A stretch of DNA of 64,000 bases from JAKQDH01 sp029558835 (GTDB taxonomy: Bacteria; Planctomycetota; Phycisphaerae; UBA1845), in contig DAOQSN010000020.1 of NCBI GenBank assembly GCA_035356615.1, positions 32,951 through 96,950 on the forward strand, read 5' to 3'. Within the stretch, counting starts at the first letter, position 1; each line of letters begins with the position of its first letter. The translations under genes were made by a program, and so were the position numbers. Below are positions 59,142 to 64,000 of this stretch, in pieces. The notes under the pieces are model-generated. The model saw only the letters and a list, made by a program, of their open reading frames with translations. It was not told the origin of the DNA and made no database searches.

Positions 59142-60968
59142 ATGGATTTTATGAACCAGCGCGCATACCCAGGTGTCGGGGTCGTGGCCATCGCAGTAGG
59201 GTTGGCGATCCTGTTTGGCCCACGTGGATTCGCACAGTCGCCCGACGACAGTGGGGCACCCGCCCAGCCCTTTGCCGGCGATTCCGGTGAGCCGACGCCG
59301 GCCCCCGAGCAGGTTGCCCAGGACGAACCGCCCCCGGCGGAGGCCCGACCCCAAGCGGACCTCGTGCAGGCGCTCATCACCGGCGACGCGGCGGACCCTG
59401 CCAGGCTGCTGCCCTACTTCCCGGATCCCGAGGCGGCCCGCACGGAGTCCCTGCGTGTTGCGTCCGAGGCCAGCGCGGCCGCCAGAAGGGACGACACCTT
59501 CCTGCATCAACGCTTCGTCTCCTGGGTGGAGACGATCCGGCGACCGGAGCGCCAGGTGCATCTGACTCTCGAGGACGCGCTCCGCCGAACGCTGGCCAAC
59601 AACTACGGGCTGAAAGCACAAGGCTACAACCCGGCCATTGAAAACACGCGCGTCGTCGAGGCGCAGGCGGCCTTCGACGCGGTGCTCTTCGCGGGGACGA
59701 GTAAGGAGAAAACGGACCAGCCGACGGCCACCGCGTTCAACGCCAACCTGACGGACACCTTCGCCGCCCAGGTCGGCGTGCGCAAGCTGTTGCCCCTGGG
59801 GACGCAGGTCAGCGCACGCCATGAGATCTCGCGTCGCTTCACCAACCTCAGCTCCCAGTTCCAGTACCTTAACCCGTCCTGGACCAGTGACGCCGTGTTC
59901 GAGCTGCGCCAACCGCTGCTGCGGAACTTCGGCGTCGATGTCAACCGGGCCCAGATCGTCGTCAGTCAGAACAACCGCCAGGTGAGTGATTTGGCCTTCC
60001 AGCGCGAGGTGCGTGACCTGGTACGCAACGTCGAGGAGCAGTACTGGCGGCTGGTGCAGGCCCGTCGCGACGTCGTCATCTCCGCCCAGGTGCTGGCCGA
60101 TTTCGAGCTCATCTATCAGCAGTTGGAGGCCCGCAAGGACTTCGACGTTACCCAGGTGCAGCTTGCGGCCACCAAGGCCCGGCTCGAACGCAGCAAGGCC
60201 GCCTTCGTCCAGGTGGCGGCCAACGTCCGCAATGCCCAGGACCGGCTCCTCACCCTGCTGAACGACCCGGAGCTTGACCTCGCCGATGAGCTGGAGCTCA
60301 TTCCCGATGACTTCCCGCTGCCCCAGCCCCTGACCGTGGACCGGCTGGCGGAAGTCCAAACCGCGTTGGACTGCCGACCGGAAATCCGCGAGCAGGAGCT
60401 GCGCGTCGCCAGCGCCAAACTGCTGGCCGGACAGGCGAAGAACGCCCAACTGCCGCAACTTGATCTGGCCTTTCGATTCACCTCCAACGGGCTGGCGCCG
60501 AATGCCGACCGAGCCTTTGACCAGATGACGACCAACAACTACCTCGACTACTACGTCGGGGTGGAGTTCGAGTGGCCCATCGGCAACCGCGGCCCGCGCG
60601 CCGCCTACCGGCGGGCCCTGCTCCAGCACGCCCAGGCGGCCGCCGCCCTCAAGCAACAGATCGAGTCCATCATCCTCGACGTGAACCTCTCCCTGCGGCA
60701 GTTGCTCACCGCCTATGAGCAGATCGGGCCCAACTTCGAGTCCGTCCTGGCCGGCGAAGAGGAGGTGCGCTCCATCGTCGCCCGCGCCGAGCGCAAGGAC
60801 ATCAACACGCTGAACACTGAACTGAGCGCCCGCGAGTCGCTGGCCCAGAGCCGCCGCAACGTCATCGACTCCATGATCGGGGCCAACGTCGCCCTCATCG
60901 ATCTGGAACGCGCCAAGGGGACCCTCCTGCGCTACAACAACATCGTCGTCGCGCCCCAGGGAGAATGA
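59142..60968 (+). CDS. TolC-family outer-membrane efflux-like protein
   Basis: 608 aa. A leader (VVAIAVGLAILFGPRGFA) is followed by an acidic Pro-rich region (about 35-75) and then the TolC repeat, seen as LTLEDALRRTLANNYGLKA near the start of the barrel part and long heptad helices (VRDLVRNVEEQYWRLVQARR, KARLERSKAAFVQVAANVRN). Family proteins form trimeric outer-membrane tunnels for efflux or type I secretion. No inner-membrane pump or adaptor gene is adjacent. ATG 59142 is used; ATG 59151 (MNQRAYPG) is equally possible. A prepilin peptidase gene follows within 46 bp. Confidence 0.87.
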   Translation: MDFMNQRAYPGVGVVAIAVGLAILFGPRGFAQSPDDSGAPAQPFAGDSGEPTPAPEQVAQDEPPPAEARPQADLVQALITGDAADPARLLPYFPDPEAARTESLRVASEASAAARRDDTFLHQRFVSWVETIRRPERQVHLTLEDALRRTLANNYGLKAQGYNPAIENTRVVEAQAAFDAVLFAGTSKEKTDQPTATAFNANLTDTFAAQVGVRKLLPLGTQVSARHEISRRFTNLSSQFQYLNPSWTSDAVFELRQPLLRNFGVDVNRAQIVVSQNNRQVSDLAFQREVRDLVRNVEEQYWRLVQARRDVVISAQVLADFELIYQQLEARKDFDVTQVQLAATKARLERSKAAFVQVAANVRNAQDRLLTLLNDPELDLADELELIPDDFPLPQPLTVDRLAEVQTALDCRPEIREQELRVASAKLLAGQAKNAQLPQLDLAFRFTSNGLAPNADRAFDQMTTNNYLDYYVGVEFEWPIGNRGPRAAYRRALLQHAQAAAALKQQIESIILDVNLSLRQLLTAYEQIGPNFESVLAGEEEVRSIVARAERKDINTLNTELSARESLAQSRRNVIDSMIGANVALIDLERAKGTLLRYNNIVVAPQGE

Positions 60969-61014
60969 CGACCCCGGCCCTCCCCCGGCTCCGGCGCGGC
61001 AAGGATCACGCACT

Positions 61015-62481
61015 TTGACACTGCTGGTGACGCTCTGGTGGCTTGGGTTCCTGACGGCCGTGGGGCTCTGCGCCGGCAGCTTCCTGAACGTCATCATCTA
61101 CCGCGTCCCGCGCGACCAGTCGTTGCGCGACCCACTCTGGTCGGCTTGCCCGGTCTGCGGGCACCGCATCCGCTGGTACGACAATCTCCCGGTGCTCAGC
61201 TTCCTGTTCTTGCGGGGACGCTGCCGGGACTGCCGCCGGCCGATCGCCTCGCGTTACCTCGTCATCGAGCTGGCGATGGCCCTGATCGTCCTGGTGTTGC
61301 TCGATGCCTTCCTCATCGGCCGGGTGCGCGGCGGGCTGGGTACCACCCTCTTCAACCTTACCGAGCGACTCGCGTTTGACTGGCCGATCCTGGCGGCGCA
61401 CGTCATCCTCTTCGGGTGCCTGCTCTCCTTGGCCGCCATCGACCTGGAACACTACTGGGTGGACATCCGCTTTACGAACTACGCCGTCGCGGCAGGCTTC
61501 ATCCTGCATATGTGCTGGACGCCGAGCTACCCCGGCCAAGCCACCGCCTGGTTTCGCCCCTCCCCGGTGCTGGCCACCGCGGCCGTACTGGCTTTGGCCG
61601 GCCTTACCGTCACCTGGCTGTACCTTGTCTTTCAGACCGCGCTGGCCTTGGCCGTCCAACCGGACGACGAGGCGGACGACCTCGGGGCTCCACCGCCTGG
61701 ACCCGCCGACAGCGAGCACCCAACGCCCCGCCCGCCGCGGAGGGGCCTGGCGTGGCTGACCGCATGGGTCGCGCTGGCGCTGTTTCTTGCCCTGGTAGCA
61801 GTCGACGGGCTGGGGACCAAGCTGCCCCACGCGCCCCGGGCGCTCCTGCCGCTGGGGTTGTTCTTTCTCCTCATCCTCCAGCAGAGCAGCATCCCCCGCG
61901 AGGCCGACGAATGGATCGTGACCGCCATCGAGGAAGAACGCGGCAGCGCTCGAACGATGGTGATCGAGGAGCTTCTCTGGCTCTTGCCGGCCGTGGCGCT
62001 GGGGGCGTTCGGCATCTGGCTGGCGGCCGGCAACACCGAGGTCGCCGCCCGGATCACGGACCTGTGGCGCCAGGAGTTCCCCATCCCGGCGGTGGCGCCC
62101 CTGCGCCACTGGGCACCGCTGACGGGGCTGGCGACGGCCGCCGCCGGCTACGTGGTGGCCGGGGCACTGGGTTGGGCCGTACGCATCTTCTTCACCCTCC
62201 TGTTCGGACGCGAGGCGTTTGGGACGGGGGACATACACCTGATGGCGGCCGTGGGGTGTGTCGCCGGCTGGCCGGTGGCCGTGCTCGGATTCATCGTCAC
62301 CTGCGTGCTGGCTCTGGCGGGCTGGCTGGCGACGCTGCCCTTCAAACGCACCCGGGCGATCCCGCTGGGCCCCTGGCTAGCGCTGGCATGTTTGACCGTA
62401 ACGGTGTTCTACGACCGCATCGTGGCTTGGCCGCTGCTCAGCCGGACCCTGGACGCCTGCCGGATGTTGCTGCGGGGCTGA
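61015..62481 (+). CDS. Prepilin peptidase (A24) with enlarged middle region
   Basis: 488 aa, well above the usual 250-290. The N-terminal part has AGSFLNVIIYRVPRDQ and the zinc CxxC pairs CPVC (45-48) and CRDC (70-73) of the methylase domain; the catalytic aspartates are D143 in AAIDLEHYWVD and D406 in FGTGDIHLMAAVG. They are 263 residues apart rather than about 65; the insert includes a Pro-rich loop, extra hydrophobic helices and a charged segment (EEERGSARTMVIEE). It cleaves type IV pilin/type II secretion pseudopilin leaders at the inner membrane. The TTG start at 61015 has AGGA nine bases upstream. No pilin gene is in the window. Confidence 0.86.
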   Translation: MTLLVTLWWLGFLTAVGLCAGSFLNVIIYRVPRDQSLRDPLWSACPVCGHRIRWYDNLPVLSFLFLRGRCRDCRRPIASRYLVIELAMALIVLVLLDAFLIGRVRGGLGTTLFNLTERLAFDWPILAAHVILFGCLLSLAAIDLEHYWVDIRFTNYAVAAGFILHMCWTPSYPGQATAWFRPSPVLATAAVLALAGLTVTWLYLVFQTALALAVQPDDEADDLGAPPPGPADSEHPTPRPPRRGLAWLTAWVALALFLALVAVDGLGTKLPHAPRALLPLGLFFLLILQQSSIPREADEWIVTAIEEERGSARTMVIEELLWLLPAVALGAFGIWLAAGNTEVAARITDLWRQEFPIPAVAPLRHWAPLTGLATAAAGYVVAGALGWAVRIFFTLLFGREAFGTGDIHLMAAVGCVAGWPVAVLGFIVTCVLALAGWLATLPFKRTRAIPLGPWLALACLTVTVFYDRIVAWPLLSRTLDACRMLLRG

Positions 62482-62516
62482 CGGCCCCCGCCGCCTCGTC
62501 GCCAGGTGTGCGGTGC

Positions 62517-62557
62517 CTGAACCCCTCTCCCCGCGGGAGAGGGGTAGGGGTGAGGGC
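62517..62557. repeat. Family A hairpin, copy 3
   Basis: TGAACCCCTCTCCC-CGC-GGGAGAGGGG then TAGGGGTGAGGG. Perfect 10-bp stem. It lies in the gap 62482-62966. Confidence 0.87.
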
Positions 62558-62676
62558 GGGGGAGGCGAAGGTGCCCCCACGGGCCACGAACGTGCCCGCC
62601 CGCCATGGGGGGAACTCTCAGTACGAAGGGAGAGGAGCGGGACTCAGACACCGCACACGTGGGCGTTCATCCGTCC

Positions 62677-62697
62677 CCCAGGTCCCGAGGACCTGGG
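62677..62697. repeat. Family B palindrome, copy 2
   Basis: CCCAGGTCC-CGA-GGACCTGGG with flanks CATCCGTCC and CCACCCGCCAC, as at 44548. Confidence 0.85.
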
Positions 62698-62966
62698 CCA
62701 CCCGCCACGTGGAGCGCTTGCGTTCGCCGGACCGCCCGGTATGTTCAGCACCGGGAGGGGCCCGGGCCGGCCGGTTGCAGTCGGCTCCGGAGGCGCGGAA
62801 CGTGCGGCCCACAGGCCCCCCGCCGCGATCGGCAGCGAGTTGCTCTCGGGTTGCCCGCGCGGCAGGAGGACAAGCAACGCAACAAGCCCTGCCGGTTGGC
62901 ATCCGTTCCGCCCGGCTCGGCGGTCCCGATCCAGACAGTGAATATACCAATCACGGGAGATGAGCA

Positions 62967-63623
62967 ATGAAATACGCACAAGTGACAATGGCTTTGGCAC
63001 TGCTGGTCCTGGCCGGCGGCTGCGCCAACAAGGACGCCGGGCAGCGCCTGGGACTGCTCGAACAGAACAATCGTGATCTGGCCAACCGGGCGAGCGCCTT
63101 GCAGGGCGACCTCTCCAGTTGCGTTGCCGAGCGCAACCAGCTCGCCCAGCAACTGGCGGCTGCCCGCGGCGAGGCCGATCAACTGCGCGCCCAGCTTGCC
63201 AACCTGCCCATCCCGGAGCAGGCTCCGCCGGGCTGGACTCCCGTGCCGGGCGGCGCCATGATCGCCATCGAGGACAGCGTGCTGTTTCCAGTGGGCAAGG
63301 CCACCCTGCGCGACGGCGCGCGGCGCGTCCTCGATCGGGTCATCAGCACGCTGCGCAGCGAATACGGCGACAAGGACGTCCTCGTCATCGGCCACACCGA
63401 CAACCAGCCCATCAAGAAGAGCGGCTGGGACGACAACTGGCAGCTCAGCACCGAGCGGGCCCTCTCGGTCGTGCGGCACCTGAGTACCCAGGGGATCGAC
63501 GTCGAACGCCTGGTGGCGGGCGGCTGTGGCGAGTTTCGGCCGCTGGTGCCTAACACCAGCACCGACAACCAGACCCGCAATCGCCGCGTGGAAATCTACG
63601 CCCTCGAGCGCCAGATTCGCTAG
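62967..63623 (+). CDS. OmpA-like peptidoglycan-binding lipoprotein
   Basis: 218 aa. ATG 62967 has GGGAG seven bases upstream. Lipobox LAGGC gives a lipid anchor, then a coiled coil (about 25-78, LLEQNNRDLANRASALQGDL) and an OmpA/MotB C-terminal domain (about 95-215) with DSVLFPVGKATLRDGARRVL, VIGHTDNQP and the peptidoglycan-contact NQTRNRRVEIY. It should tether the outer membrane or a complex to peptidoglycan. Lipoprotein plus coiled coil plus OmpA is Pal-like, but no Tol genes are present. Confidence 0.92.
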   Translation: MKYAQVTMALALLVLAGGCANKDAGQRLGLLEQNNRDLANRASALQGDLSSCVAERNQLAQQLAAARGEADQLRAQLANLPIPEQAPPGWTPVPGGAMIAIEDSVLFPVGKATLRDGARRVLDRVISTLRSEYGDKDVLVIGHTDNQPIKKSGWDDNWQLSTERALSVVRHLSTQGIDVERLVAGGCGEFRPLVPNTSTDNQTRNRRVEIYALERQIR

Positions 63624-63749
63624 AACGATGGCGATCCACGTGCCCGGCGTACCGCGCCGCCTGGGTGCCACGCGTTCCCGCGACAGAGTAGGTGTTTTGC
63701 GTGGGTTCATGCCCTTGTGCGCCTCGGGCAAGGCGACGCGTGCGGTGTC

Positions 63750-63790
63750 GAAACCCCTCTCCCCCCGGGAGAGGCGTAGGGGTGAGGGCG
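63750..63790. repeat. Family A hairpin, copy 4
   Basis: AAACCCCTCTCCCCCCGGGAGAGG then GTAGGGGTGAGGG, slightly shorter stem than copy 3. It lies in the 63624-64000 end region, which has no gene. Confidence 0.8.
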
Positions 63791-63822
63791 GCGGTGGCAA
63801 AGGCGTTCCCTGGTGCAGGAGC

Positions 63823-63870
63823 GTGCTTGCCCGTAACGCGGAAGACGCTGAAACCGTATGCGACGGCAGT
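63823..63870. repeat. Family D composite repeat, partial copy 3
   Basis: GCTTGCCCGTAACGCGGAAG then ACGCTGAAACCGTATG, matching the right part of the 38861-39010 copy with an internal deletion. Confidence 0.5.
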
Positions 63871-63920
63871 CGCGGGAAACCATGCGCAGGCCCGAGCGCG
63901 CAGCGACCCATCATCAGGCC

Positions 63921-63941
63921 CCCAGGTCCTGAGGACCTGGG
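63921..63941. repeat. Family B palindrome, copy 3
   Basis: CCCAGGTCC-TGA-GGACCTGGG preceded by CATCAGGCC. The right flank differs from copies 1 and 2. Confidence 0.85.
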
Positions 63942-64000
63942 CCTAGTGTTTGGCCATTTCATAGTAATCTGGGCGGGTTCGCAAGCGAACTTGGCGGAAT

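Overview
The window is GC-rich bacterial DNA that most resembles a planctomycete (Planctomycetota, possibly the Phycisphaerae side). Reasons: two PEP-CTERM exported proteins, one of them a HAF-repeat protein; sulfatase/AlkP-fold enzymes with lipobox or Tat leaders; TMTC-like glycosyltransferases with TPR tails; a GlpD/GHL10/DegT set; and many palindromic intergenic repeats. The presence of HydE and HydG suggests an anaerobic or facultative lifestyle, and an octaheme HAO-like cytochrome suggests nitrogen-compound redox chemistry. No 16S gene is present, so the placement is inference.

Layout. 1-5 kb: two membrane-fused spermidine-synthase-like proteins around an 88-aa helical protein, then tRNA-Leu(CAA). 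5-6.5 kb: a one-TM protein and an FHA protein. 7-9.7 kb: hydE-hydG, translationally coupled; hydE carries an 81-bp palindromic repeat in frame. 9.9-13.6 kb: nucleotidyltransferase, proS, a BFD-like [2Fe-2S] protein and a solitary DNA methyltransferase. 14-18 kb: two convergent PEP-CTERM genes. 18.5-24 kb: GNAT, a trypsin-like protease, a LOG-like protein and an HNH endonuclease. 24-30 kb: REC-GGDEF-HD-GYP, a GHL10 lipoprotein, GlpD-like and DegT-like proteins.

30.5-44.4 kb is a same-strand cluster of eight genes: two membrane glycosyltransferase-like proteins with TPR tails, two sulfatase-fold lipoproteins (Thr in the nucleophile position), two AlkP-superfamily proteins (one membrane-linked, one Tat), a 61-aa RHH-like protein and a membrane protein that may have an Oxa1/EMC3-type core. 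I infer an envelope glycan or phosphoryl-transfer system; this is the best candidate for an undescribed system. 44.6-64 kb: GH78 rhamnosidase, a CbiM-PDGLE metal permease with a PDZ-like insert, DUF1579, P5C dehydrogenase, MgtC, HAO-like octaheme cytochrome, a REC-GGDEF-REC / GAF-HD-GYP pair split by a frameshift, a Cys4 mini-protein, TolC-like, prepilin peptidase with a large insertion, and an OmpA-like lipoprotein.

At least six families of palindromic or inverted-repeat elements (called A-F here) fill the gaps. Several touch genes: one sits inside hydE, one supplies a stop codon, one supplies a start codon. No transposase, phage gene, CRISPR array or rRNA was seen.
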